From: Ornithodoros turicata | Taxonomy: Eukaryota > Arthropoda > Arachnida > Ixodida > Argasidae | Assembly (NCBI RefSeq): GCF_037126465.1 | Contig: NC_088210.1 | Location: forward strand, 12,174,011 to 12,238,010 | DNA: 64,000 nt | Direction: 5' to 3' | Part shown: one piece after another, positions 10,985 to 20,040 of the stretch | Numbering within the stretch: position 1 is the first letter of the stretch | How the letters are laid out: every line of letters begins with the position of its first letter | Notes under the pieces: model-generated | The model's database searches: none | Seen by the model: only the letters and a program-made list of their open reading frames with translations | Told to the model about the DNA's origin: nothing | Position numbers and translations under genes: made by a program

Positions 10985-11118
10985 AATGACACAGCAATTT
11001 AGGTATATGATAATTTCTTTTACCACCCTTTTACACCCTTTCTCAGACGCTATTTTGACCTATGTGGTAACCATAGAATTTACCACCTTTTCACTCCTTT
11101 TTTCATCTTCTTAGAGTG
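10985..11118. mobile_element. Family B right-end fragment
   Basis: 'ttttaccacccttttacaccc', 'cagacgctattttgaccta' and a terminal CTTAGAGTGTA match the family B copy at 47.70-47.81 kb. The rest of the element is absent. Confidence 0.6.
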
Positions 11119-11710
11119 TACGCCCTCGAACACACTATACAAGCAATACATTTCGCAATGTATTGCGTTTCTCTGCAACTTTCCCTTGCTGCCTCGGTCA
11201 CCACTTTTTAATGGCCTTTACAGCGCAACTCTGCGTGCCTTGTGGCGGTCCGTAACGTCGCTCCAAGCGCCGAGGTTATCATGGGGACCATCTGTGCTTC
11301 GAGCCATACGCCGCGCAGCGCTGCGGTTGATCCATTGAAGCGCCGTTTTCATATGCGTCCCTTGATATGAATCCTTCCGTTATGGCCTTCCGAGTCCAAA
11401 ACTTTACTGCAGGTTTTCATTAAAACGCGGCATTAGGCTGTCTTCCGTGGAGGAGCCTCGGCGTTATCCTATACCGTTTGTATTTTTTTTTCTTTTTGTT
11501 CATCCGTGATTCTTTACCTCGGGAACTATGCAGGGGCCATATTTCATATCCAAAGAGGTAAAGAAATGTCAGGAGCAGCCGCCGCCTAAATTGCTTCCGT
11601 GTTGTTATTTAAATGCCAAACTTTGTTTTGCGCGTGTACGTTAGGACGTGTTCACGACTCGCCCTCGAACGTTTTCGTTTAAAACGAAACAAAGCGGACC
11701 CAAGCCGAAA

Positions 11711-11942
11711 CACTGGGAGGTGGTGGGTTCGAACCCTTCCACCGGCTGTGCTGCCCTGAGGTTTTTTGCGGCAGACTTTTCAGACGAATGTCAGCACAGT
11801 TCCCCTTGAAGTCGGTCCAGGACGATGAGCCCTCTGTCCACCCTCACTCCTTCCTGCTGCCCTCTCTCCATCTGTTCATGTCTGCACGCCGCCTATAGCC
11901 GCAGTTGCTTCGCGGCGCAAACTTTGCATGCCATGAAAAAAA
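11711..11942 (+). mobile_element. tRNA-derived SINE
   Basis: A B box 'gggttcgaaccc' near 11,727 is followed by 'ctgccctgaggttttttgcgg', 'cagcacagttccccttgaagtc', 'ctgccctctctccatctgtt' and 'gttgcttcgcggcgc', then an A-run. The upstream A-box half of the tRNA-like head is degraded. Confidence 0.8.
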
Positions 11943-11968
11943 AAGTTAGGGCACAGTCAGCTGTACGT

Positions 11969-12110
11969 TGTTAGAAAAAAGGGTGGAGCAGTTTCACCTT
12001 TTAGGAAGTAATAGTTGTCGCATAGGTTGTGCCTAAAAGGATGCAAAGTTCCACCTGCTACCTCACTCTCAAAACAGAACTTCACCGCATAGCACGTCGT
12101 CCGCCAACCA
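11969..12110. mobile_element. Family B left part, cut by a family A MITE
   Basis: 'ttagaaaaaagggtggagcag', 'cctaaaaggatgcaaagttc' and 'ctctcaaaacagaacttcacc' match family B at 19.08-19.28 kb (reversed) and 47.23 kb. It stops at 'ccgccaacca', where family A is inserted at a CA dinucleotide. Confidence 0.7.
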
Positions 12111-12360
12111 CACTCTTAAAAATGAACTTCACCGCATAGCACGCTCCTAGCCAAACATCATCTTGAATGATATCGTTATCTGCCCTGATTTGTTGAAAAC
12201 GGGAGGTGTACGCCTTTTTTTGTGACACTTATGCTGTTCATAATTGCCACAGAAAAGGCGTACGCCTCCCATTTTCAACAAATCAGGGTAGATAACGATA
12301 TCATTCGTGATGATGGTTGGCTAGGAGCTTGCTATGCGGTGAAGTTCATTTTTAAGAGTG
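12111..12360. mobile_element. Family A MITE with CA target duplication
   Basis: CACTCTTAAAAATG to TTTTTAAGAGTG, with CA on both sides (12,109-12,110 and 12,361-12,362). Removing it restores 'ccgccaaccattgc', as in the family B empty site. The 85-residue ORF from 12,222 is the right arm translated plus flank. Confidence 0.92.
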
Positions 12361-12620
12361 CATTGCAACGAATGATAGGGTTTCCGCACGGAATCGAAAA
12401 AAGAAAAAAAAACTTTGCGGAATCACGGCACAGCTGGTTGTCTGTGTGCATGCAAATGCAAATTATGCTATCTATTTAAGCTCATATTTTCGACAAAGCA
12501 GTTGACTATAGCAAAACATCGTGGCAGTTGCGAAAATGCTCGCTAAAGTTTTGCCAAAAAATCAGTCGGTGAAAAAACGAGACACAGAAGCGCATACTGA
12601 TACAAAGTGAATTGCCGATG

Positions 12621-13100
12621 CACTTGATGGGTATATACCTTAAAGTACTTTGTATAGTACTTTATACGTTATTTGAAGGACATTTGTATTGTGGTGCTTT
12701 GTGCTGCACTTGAAGTAGCGTGCTGCACTACTAACCATTGTACCATATTAGAAGGCCCTCGCGCTGTTTATGGACAAGCTAATAGAACTATATAAAACTA
12801 TATAAAGTACTTGTGATGCCAGGTACCTGGTAATTTAGAGGTACTGTTGGGGGACACGGCTAGCTAAAATCGCCTGTCAGTACTTCGCCGTCCCATATAT
12901 TACCTCGGTTGTGCTTGAAAGTGTTGTGACAATATTGTATTGTATTTTTGTAGTGTTGTATTTGAAGGTGCACCACGTGCAGCACGTGTTTATAACTCGC
13001 GTGAAACAGTCTCGCAACACCTGGAGATTTGAGGTGCGATATATCACGGGTGCTGATTTTAGACAACCGTGTGCCCTATACAGTACTTTGCCCATCACTG
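12621..13100. mobile_element. hAT-like element with AAGTACTTT motifs
   Basis: The right end reads AGTACTTTGCCCATCACTG, whose complement CAGTGATGGGCAAAGTACT is a hAT-type terminus (5' CAGTG). A weaker left end 'cttgatgggtatataccttaaagtactttg' lies near 12,623. Motifs aaagtact/agtacttta recur inside. No target duplication could be established, because the family E copy begins at its right edge. Confidence 0.45.
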
Positions 13101-13104
13101 GTTG

Positions 13105-13656
13105 GAGTGATGGCCACTAACTACTTCTACAGTAGTTTAACTATAACTACTGACTACTTGGAACTAACTACGATGGAATAGTTTAACTGGTAGTTCAACT
13201 ACTTTTCAGGGGAGGTAGTTAAAACTACTTCTATAACTACTTAACGTTGTCCATCAACACCAATCCCATTCTAGAGTGTTCTTGGACACCTAAATATGAA
13301 TCACAAGCAGTGATAAAAGTGAAGATTTAGTACACGTGCACGGCACAAGTGTTCTGCACCCGCGTTCTCATTAAAAAACAAGTAGCTCAAGGTAAAAGTC
13401 GAAAGCACAAGTTCAATTTCTCCCTGGTTTTCTTTTAAATAATCAATCAATCAATCGAAAGCACAATCGTGCCGTAAAGCTTGCGGCAAAATCGGAAGTA
13501 GTTGGCGCCTGCAGTAACCTAACTACTGTATAGTTAACTACTCGTTTAACTAGTTGTTGCAACTACATTTCTGCAAGTAGTTGATAACTGCTTTTAGTTT
13601 AGTTTTCAGTAGTTTAACTACTTGAACTACATGTAGTTAACTACTGGCCATCACTG
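13105..13656. mobile_element. Family E hAT-like MITE, copy 1
   Basis: Ends GAGTGATGGCC (first base changed from C) and GGCCATCACTG, flanked by the exact 8-bp direct repeat ACTGGTTG at 13,097-13,104 and 13,657-13,664. Subterminal regions are filled with gtagttaaacta-type motifs in both orientations, probable transposase binding sites. The 8-bp duplication and CAGTG tip fit the hAT superfamily. It contains no coding sequence and carries a small retroposon insertion at 13,411-13,455. Confidence 0.92.
13411..13455 (+). mobile_element. Tiny retroposon tail inserted in family E
   Basis: 45 bp ('gttcaatttctccctgg' to the (AATC)n tail) is absent from the three other family E copies and is flanked by the 11-bp direct repeat CGAAAGCACAA (13,400-13,410 and 13,456-13,466). 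Long target duplication plus tail is the mark of target-primed reverse transcription. Confidence 0.8.
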
Positions 13657-14060
13657 ACTGGTTGACAACCCAACCCAACCTAACCTAAACCCGTTCTAGG
13701 AATAGCACGTTTTATGAACGCGTGGTTGCACACACGTACAATCACATGACCGGCATTGAGCTGAACTGCGGACATTGTTTTCGCCATGCTCCGGCGGTAT
13801 AGGAGGGAGTATACAATGGGGGAACTGCGCCACCATAAACACACACGCCTGGCTTATGCGCTCGCACGTTTTCTATCAGACTGACTCTGTGCTGTGAGCG
13901 AGCTCATATATTAGGTTGCTTACTTATCACACTCCATCCAATATAACTTTAATGTGGTCTGCCTCGACGGTACGCTGGATATTTTTTTTTGTGCCTTTTA
14001 GTGGTTTTTGAGTGTGACTTGTGTGACTTATGAAACAAGGGAAAGGGTACAGAGTGAATT

Positions 14061-14728
14061 TAGCAAAGGTTGCACATTGCGATCGAGTCGTAAAAATATA
14101 AGATAACGTCTCTGGCGCTTCAAACTTTGTAGACTGACAGTCATCCGCCCGAACTTTTACGCTTATTTTATTTTATTTTTCAAATGCTATCACTTTGTAG
14201 AAAAAGAAGTTGAAAACAAAGGAAATCCTCGCCCCCCCCCCCCCCCCCTTGCATTTCCTGTAGCGTATACCACTCGCAAACTGCCATTTTTTTATCTGTC
14301 TGCTTTACGTTCATATCACCACGTGTAGGTGAGGACGAAGCAAAACCAGAAACTATGGGATAACCAGCAGCCAGATGGACCTGTAGCATCATCGTCATCG
14401 CCGCGCACCGTGCTAAGCTCGGTGCGCGGCGATGACGATGTTGCTACAGGCCAGACGCACGGTTTCGAGGCAGCGCCACCTATACGGGGCGATGTGAACA
14501 TGAAGCTGAGAGAGGAAAACGTGGCAGTTTTCGGCCGGTATAGGCCATATAGGAATTGCATGGTGTAAGAATTTGCTTGGTTTCTAACTTTTTTTCTACA
14601 AATCGATACCGTTTGAAAAAAATATCGATAAAACTTTAGACAAATGACTATAAGTGGGCCAAGTTTGAAGCGCCAGAGACGTCATCTTCTATTTTTACGA
14701 CGCGGTCGAAATGTGTAACCTTTGCTAC
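14061..14728. mobile_element. Large foldback element (family R)
   Basis: The outer arms pair: 'tagcaaaggttgcacattgcg', 'tcgtaaaaatata' and 'ctctggcgcttcaaactt' at 14,061-14,135 mirror 14,660-14,728. Inner parts pair through the gttcatatcacc/gatgtgaac blocks. The centre is a 31-bp-arm hairpin (14,380-14,452, cctgtagca...cgcgcaccg) with a 9-base loop and one mismatch. The left arm has been expanded by an 18-base C run at about 14,231-14,248. Confidence 0.75.
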
Positions 14729-14743
14729 ATCTACCCTGTAGAT

Positions 14744-14844
14744 CCATGAAGAAGACCGAGAGACACGGACACAGAAGACGACACACGCAAGTGCTTGCGT
14801 GTGTCGCCTCCTGTGTTCGTGTCTCTCGGTCTTTTTTATATGGA
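14744..14844. repeat. Palindrome next to family R
   Basis: About 39-bp arms starting AGACCGAGAGACACG meet at 'gcaagtgcttgc' with about four mismatches, and the outermost ccat/atgg also pairs. It could be a separate small foldback insertion. Confidence 0.7.
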
Positions 14845-15342
14845 TTGTGAGACTTGTTTGATGAGCTACCTGTTGATGCGGGCCACATATTTTTATAACT
14901 CTCGTCTTGTGTTGTACAGTTTTAATATTATAGTTCAGTGCACCATCCAAAAGGAATAGGTACTTTTCCCTTGATGGGCAACGTTAACGTGATCCAATAA
15001 ATAGTTTTCCAACAGCAGCAATAGAAGGTGTGTCACGGTAACGGTATCACGGCGATGATAAGCCACTTCTTTGTGTAGTGGCTGATATCAAGTTGCTGAT
15101 CTTTATATGACAGCTCCCTTTACGGTATCGTCTTCGTTGAGTGCTCCCAATGTAATAAAGGTTCCTATCGTGACAGTACTCGTTGAGTGTGAGCTTTCCA
15201 TTCTGTTGGTGCATCTATGTTCTTATCATAGCTCTCTTGTAACCGTGTCTGTCAATATCTTAAGCAGCAGGGAAGGGAGAATGTTCCCGAACAAGTAACT
15301 TTAAAATATATAGACTGATGGTAAATTGTATTACATCTATAA

Positions 15343-15516
15343 ACTCTTAAAACAGAACTTCACTGTATAAAACACTGAATCAATCAATCAACTGCACGGA
15401 ATAATGCCGTTACAATTCTTGGCTTGTTGAAAGGGTGATTCGAACGCCTTTTTATGGCACTTAACATTACTGTATAGGAGTCACAAAAAGGCGTAGGTAT
15501 CCCATTTTAAACAGCG
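15343..15516. mobile_element. Degenerate family A relative
   Basis: 'actcttaaaacagaacttcact', 'ttgttgaaagggtgattcg' and 'tcacaaaaaggcgtagg' follow the family A order with heavy decay and an aatc-repeat interruption near 15,376-15,390. Confidence 0.5.
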
Positions 15517-15660
15517 CTTCACATTATAAAACAAAACAATTACAAAAAGTGTGTGTAAACACCGTAATCTAGTCCCTTGGATTGGATTGGATTGTTCCTC
15601 TTCATTCATTCCCCTTTGTTGAGCTGCTTGCACGGCATGCGCCTATCATCGCACCAGCAT

Positions 15661-16012
15661 ACATGACACTCTCGGGTAAACATAAACAACCCCCCGCCAC
15701 AACTTCCGGTGCCACGAAGACTTCCGGTCCTTTCGCAACCAAGGACGCTCGGAACCCGCCGCCATGCCGAATTATATCTTTCGCTTTCCTGATTTGTTGA
15801 AAACGGGAGGCATACGCTTTTTTGTGGCAGTTTGAATTGACACAAAAAGGCGTATACGACCCTCCCTCTCCACACAAAAAAATACTGCTATTGCTCCTGA
15901 TTTTTGTTGAGTACGGGGCATACGCCTCTGTGTGACAGTTAACATCGATGCAAAGTGTCATAAAGTGAGTGCTATGAACGTGTGATGTGGATGAAGTTCC
16001 TTTTTAACAGTT
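15661..16012. mobile_element. Repeat family D, copy 1
   Basis: Starts 'acatgacactctcgggtaaac' and shares about 200 bp with 22,669-22,880, including 'cacaacttccggtgccac' and 'aattatatctttcgctttcct', before joining a family A-like foldback core (ttgttgaaaacgggaggc). Confidence 0.6.
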
Positions 16013-16231
16013 CATAGAGCGTGTCGGTTGGAATTTTACACAGACGCTCTCTATAGGCTGATTTGTTGAAGATAGAAGGCACGCACCTTTCGTGACATTT
16101 TGAATTAATCTTAATGTCGTAAAAACGTCCCCCCATATGTCCCCAGATTAGGAAATTTCAACTGATAATGGTATATTATTTTCTGCGGGCGTTCATAACT
16201 TGAGCCTTTCATCTGGTGAAGTTCTGCTTTT

Positions 16232-16285
16232 ACGACGTTAGACGCTATAACGTTAGACGTAACGTTAGACGCTATAACGTTAGAC
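16232..16285. repeat. Short minisatellite
   Basis: Units of about 25 bp built from 'cgttagacgctataa' repeat about twice, just left of the inverted repeat that flanks the family L copy. Confidence 0.75.
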
Positions 16286-16287
16286 AG

Positions 16288-16646
16288 CTCCAGAGCACAC
16301 GCTATATATACCGGTAAACCGAAACCAATTAATTACTGCAACAAATGGCCCGCTTCGGTTGCAGATTTTTCTCTAAAAGGTATCTACTGAAGGTCCCAGA
16401 AGGGGTAGTACCCATTTTAATGCCGAGGGCGCCCTGCTTTAGAAATTAGCTTTTTTCACGAAACTCATTTGAATTTTTATTTAAATAATGAGCGCATCCC
16501 GTTCATTCACGCGGTGCGCATCTTGTAGGCGGTATTGGACAGATACTTGTAAAAAAGAAAGTTATTCGATTGGTGCACCAGTTCGCGAATTATTTAGCCC
16601 GGGGATTTAACTGAAACACCCGGTATATATAGCGTGTGCTCTGGAG
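16288..16646. mobile_element. Family L copy between perfect 27-bp inverted repeats
   Basis: The core (about 16,315-16,620) matches the family L copies at 43.5-44.0 and 51.36-51.67 kb and ends 'gatttaactgaaacaccc'. It is bounded by a perfect 27-bp inverted repeat (ctccagagcacacgctata... at 16,288-16,314 and its mirror at 16,620-16,646) not present at the other copies. The normal left terminus is missing. Confidence 0.7.
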
Positions 16647-16889
16647 CCTTCGGGCAATGAGTCGTCCCTTTCTCATTATGCACAGAGATTTGGAATCGCA
16701 TACTTAATGTTTTGATTGCTTGATTGCGTTCTTTTTGGAAACTATGCTCAATATATCAATGCTTTCACCTGGTCATTAAATGCATTCTGAACAGAATAAT
16801 GCCTCACATTGAGCTATCTGGCGTTGCGTTTCACCTCTGCGACATCCGACGAACGGCATACTCTGCAGTCCAATGGAGCGCTACAGGAT

Positions 16890-17300
16890 GACAGTCCTCT
16901 CTTCCTTTCTTTCTCTTTTTTTTTCTTCTTTTTATTGTCACCGTAGATATAATCGTCGCGTGTGCTAATGTATTTGCCACAGCGGAAGCCCCCAACCCAG
17001 GAATTACAATATTCTTACCCGCAATATCCGGTTTCCACGTACACACCCCGTACATCGTCCCATGTCGAGGTGTTCCGCATTGGATGCAGGACCGTTTTTG
17101 TACCTGGTTCCACCGTATCGACCTGCGCTATCGCTTTCACGAGTGGCAATATAGGGACATTATAAAAAGTTGGTTGTCGCGTAACTTTGCGCGGGCGGTG
17201 GTTTTCCCAATATGGACGAACGGCTGTCCGAAAATTCCAGCAGCCGCCGGAGGGATAGCAAGGGCAATGATGACGTAGGAGAAAGGTTGGTGAAAATGTT
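16890..17300 (+). other. Exon-like region with TATA box, unproven
   Basis: A long pyrimidine tract ends in CACCGTAG near 16,945, resembling a 3' splice site, and is followed by about 110 open codons to a TAG at 17,277-17,279. Overlapping this, ATTATAAAAAG lies at about 17,159-17,169, about 45 bp upstream of an ATG at 17,212 that opens a hydrophilic start (MDERLSENSSSRRRDSKGN) reaching a donor-like AAAGGTTGG. The two readings are alternatives; neither matches a protein I know. Confidence 0.2.
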
Positions 17301-17632
17301 TTGCGTTTTATGGCAGTGGAGTAATGCTGGAGTTTTTTCGCTCGTTTCCAATAGGGGGAACGTTGGTCTAGGTAATTTTGTACTTTCAAGAATAGGAATG
17401 ACAGAGAGAGAGAGAGAGAGAAAAAAAAGCTGCCAGTTTTGTTGAATGATTTGATGAAATTGTTATGAGTAGAGCATACTGCTGGCAGCACTCAGCCACC
17501 TCGCGTGTGGGGGGAACTTCTATCACGCTTTCGTTGATTGATTGATTTGACGGGAAAATGGAGTCAATTTAGTTCGTCCAAAAAGTGTAAAAAATTGGAC
17601 TGTTTGGTTGAAAAGGCATACGGCCCCCTCGA

Positions 17633-17869
17633 TCACCTAGCATAGCACGCCCTTAGCCAACCATCATCTCGAATCATATTGTTATCTGCCCTGATTTGTT
17701 GAAAACGGAAGGCGTACACCATTTTTTCGACAATTATGACCAGCATAAGTGTCACAAAAAAGGCGTACGCCTCCCATTTTCAACAAATCATGGCAGATAA
17801 CGTAATCAATCGACATTATGTTTGGCTATAAGAGCGTGCAATGCGGTGAAGTTCATTTTTAAGAGTGTA
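17633..17869. mobile_element. Family A MITE, left tip lost
   Basis: Begins within the left arm at 'ctagcatagcacgccc' and is intact to the right end TTTTTAAGAGTGTA. It abuts a family B right end, so it sits in a broken family B copy. Confidence 0.85.
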
Positions 17870-17966
17870 GAACTGCTAACCTTTTAGGTACCAACATATG
17901 TGACAACTATTATCTCCTGAAAGGTGTAACTGCTCCAACCTTTTTTTTTTTTTTCTAAGAGCGCAG
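17870..17966. mobile_element. Family B right end
   Basis: 'taaccttttaggtacc', 'ctcctgaaaggtgtaactg' and 'cctttttttt...ctaagagcg' match the end of the family B copy at 19.2-19.28 kb. Confidence 0.65.
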
Positions 17967-18626
17967 AAACCAGGGACCAGAAAATGTCCCACCAAAAATG
18001 CTCACGAGTATATATATAGTTTTGAACTTGACCACTTTCTGCGGCCGACCGTGAGGCCCGACGGTATGTACACAGGAAACCCATAATGCGCCGATATAAC
18101 GAGGAAAGTGTTTATTTTTTTTTTATCGCCGAACCGGAAGCCTGTCACGCAAAGAGGATGGTGAGCGATGGCGGAGCAGTCATTACGCTGTCCTAAGCAC
18201 GAACGAGAGATGGACCCCCTCCTTCCCCCTCCCCCCCTCGTCCACAAAAGCGACACTGTACACTTCCCGGGGGAGTTCTTGGGCCACCTTCTCAGCGTCG
18301 GGTAAATGGCGATAGCTTTCTTTATTGCCTGCGGTGTTCTTGCCCCATGGCGCGGCGTTATCTCGCCACATCTCATCGTGTATATAGCGCAGAAACAAGC
18401 ACCTTGTTTATGTGCCTCTTAAATTTCACGCGACGCTGCTATCCCGTATACGTTGAGGACGGATACTGTAACGCATTACGAGAGCACCTCTCTATTACGT
18501 GGGAACGTCGCCTCTGTGACTAAGGAGTTGGGCTGAAAGTGAGCGAGGTTTAGATGTTTTCACACCTGTGTGCACTCTAAGGAAAAAAGGATGCGAAAAG
18601 GTGGTATCTTCTATGGTTACCACCTA

Positions 18627-18770
18627 TACACTCTTAAAGCTGAACTTCACCGCATAGCACGCTCCTAGCCAACCATCATCTGGAATGATATCGTTATCTG
18701 CCCCGATTTGTTGTTTGCCGCTTTGTATAGAGCTACCTCGACCCCCCCCCCCCTCATTTTTAAGAGTGTA
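18627..18770. mobile_element. Family A MITE, internally deleted
   Basis: TA-flanked, with both tips intact (TACACTCTTAAAGC, TTTTTAAGAGTGTA). The right arm and centre are replaced by about 30 bp including a C run, leaving 144 bp. Confidence 0.85.
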
Positions 18771-18825
18771 GATCAACATTGCGTCTGATAAAAGGGTGTA
18801 AAAGGGTTGCGAAAAGAAATTGTCG

Positions 18826-19078
18826 TACACTCTTAAAAATGAACTTCACCGCATAGCACGCTCCTAGCCAACCACTATTTCGAATGATATCGTTATCTGC
18901 CCTGATTTGTTGAAAACGGGAGGTGTTCGCCTTTTTTGTGACACTTATGCGGATCATAATTGTCACAAAAAACGCGTACGCCTCCCGTTTCCAACAAATC
19001 AGGACAGACAACGATATCATTCGAGATTATGGTTGGCTAGGAGCGTGCTATGCGGTGAAGTTCATTTTTAAGAGTGTA
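18826..19078. mobile_element. Family A MITE, full length
   Basis: TA-flanked; arms pair around 'gcggatcataattgtc' with few mismatches. It is nested in family B. The small ORFs on both strands (MISLSVLIC..., MFAFFVTLM...) are arm translations. Confidence 0.92.
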
Positions 19079-19424
19079 TATCCAAATTGCTACCAAAAAG
19101 GTGTACGCCCCCCTCGCTCGCCGAATCAGAAGCGGTAACCAATGGCAATGGTTGGCGGACAACGTGCTATGCGGTGAGGTTCTGTTTTGAGAGTGAGGCA
19201 GCAGGTAGAACTTTGCAACCTTTTAGGCACTATTACCTCCTAAAAGGTGTAACTGTTCCACCCTTTTTTTTCTAAGAGTGTAGCTCGGGGAGTGGCTCAC
19301 ACGCAATAGCGAAGGAAGATAAATTTAGACTCGTCGCTAAAGTTACTAATTCGGCTCACATACACCAACGCACTCATAATGAGTTGCGTCGCGGTGCTAG
19401 CATGGAGCTCGAACAATAACAGCA

Positions 19425-19576
19425 ACGCTCTTAAAAGAGAACTTCGCCGCATAACACCATCCTAGACAAACCGTAATCCTGAATGACATCGTTCTCTCCC
19501 CTGCTTTTGTTGAAAACGGGAGGCGTACGCCTTCTTGTGGCAATTATGCATTTACGTTTAGTGCCACAAAAAGGCG
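19425..19576. mobile_element. Family A left part, split by a younger copy
   Basis: 'acgctcttaaaagagaacttcgc' through 'gtgccacaaaaaggcg' follows family A past its centre, then the next family A copy is inserted at TA. A remnant 'acaaatcagg' of its right arm follows at about 19,822. Confidence 0.75.
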
Positions 19577-19818
19577 TACACTCTTAGAAATGAACTTCAC
19601 CACATGGCACGCTCCTAGCCAACCATCATCCCGAATGACAACGTTCTCGCCCCTGACTTGTTGAAAACGGGAGGAGGAGCCTATTTTGTGCTCATTATGC
19701 ACGGCACAAAATAGGCTCCTCCTCCCGTTTTCAACAAGTCAGGGGCGAGAACGTTGTCATTCGGGATGATGGTTGGCTAGGAGCGTGCTATGTGGTGAAG
19801 TTCATTTTTAAGAGTGTA
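19577..19818. mobile_element. Family A MITE, young subfamily (A2)
   Basis: TA-flanked 242-bp element with arms of about 113 bp differing at only two positions. It has the subfamily stem gaggagcctattttgtgc and a short loop 'tcattatgcacg'. The same subfamily recurs at 48,603-48,842. Near-perfect arms imply recent origin. Confidence 0.93.
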
Positions 19819-19839
19819 TGCCACAAATCAGGAGTACAG

Positions 19840-20040
19840 ACGACTGTGCGAATATTTTTCGACCTCTCGAATACCAAAGCAAGTCATTGCTTATTCGATT
19901 CGGATTTCGAATCCAGTATATAATTCTATATTGGTGTTTCGAACCGAATTGGTGTTTTGTATTAGATCGCATTTCGAGCGATTTCGAATCGAATCGCGAT
20001 GCCTCTTGCAAAGCGAATATATTCTGATAGTTCTGAAGCT
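19840..20040. repeat. cgaat/attcg-rich repeat
   Basis: Dense cgaat, ttcga and gattcg motifs (attcgattcggatttcgaatc and similar) form many overlapping small inverted repeats. A weaker relative lies at 48,100-48,160. It may be a degraded TE terminus; the family is not identified. Confidence 0.45.

Larger units (their letters stand above)
18571..19282. mobile_element. Family B MITE carrying two family A copies
   Basis: Ends CACTCTAAGGAAAAAAGG (18,573) and TTTTTCTAAGAGTG (19,280). With the two nested family A elements removed about 315 bp remains, colinear with the reversed copy at 47.2-47.8 kb (aaaagggtgtaaaagg, tgctaccaaaaaggtg, caaccttttaggc). Confidence 0.8.

Noticed and set aside
12222..12479. 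ORFs containing 'RFQQIRADNDIIRDDGWLGACYAVKFIFKSV'-like peptide, repeated at many sites
   Set aside because: Every instance lies on a family A MITE arm. The peptide similarity follows from DNA copies of a palindrome, not from a gene family.
13665..13692. Telomere-like CCTAA units
   Set aside because: Only about two imperfect units; similar short words near 45,316 are equally weak, so no interstitial telomere is claimed.
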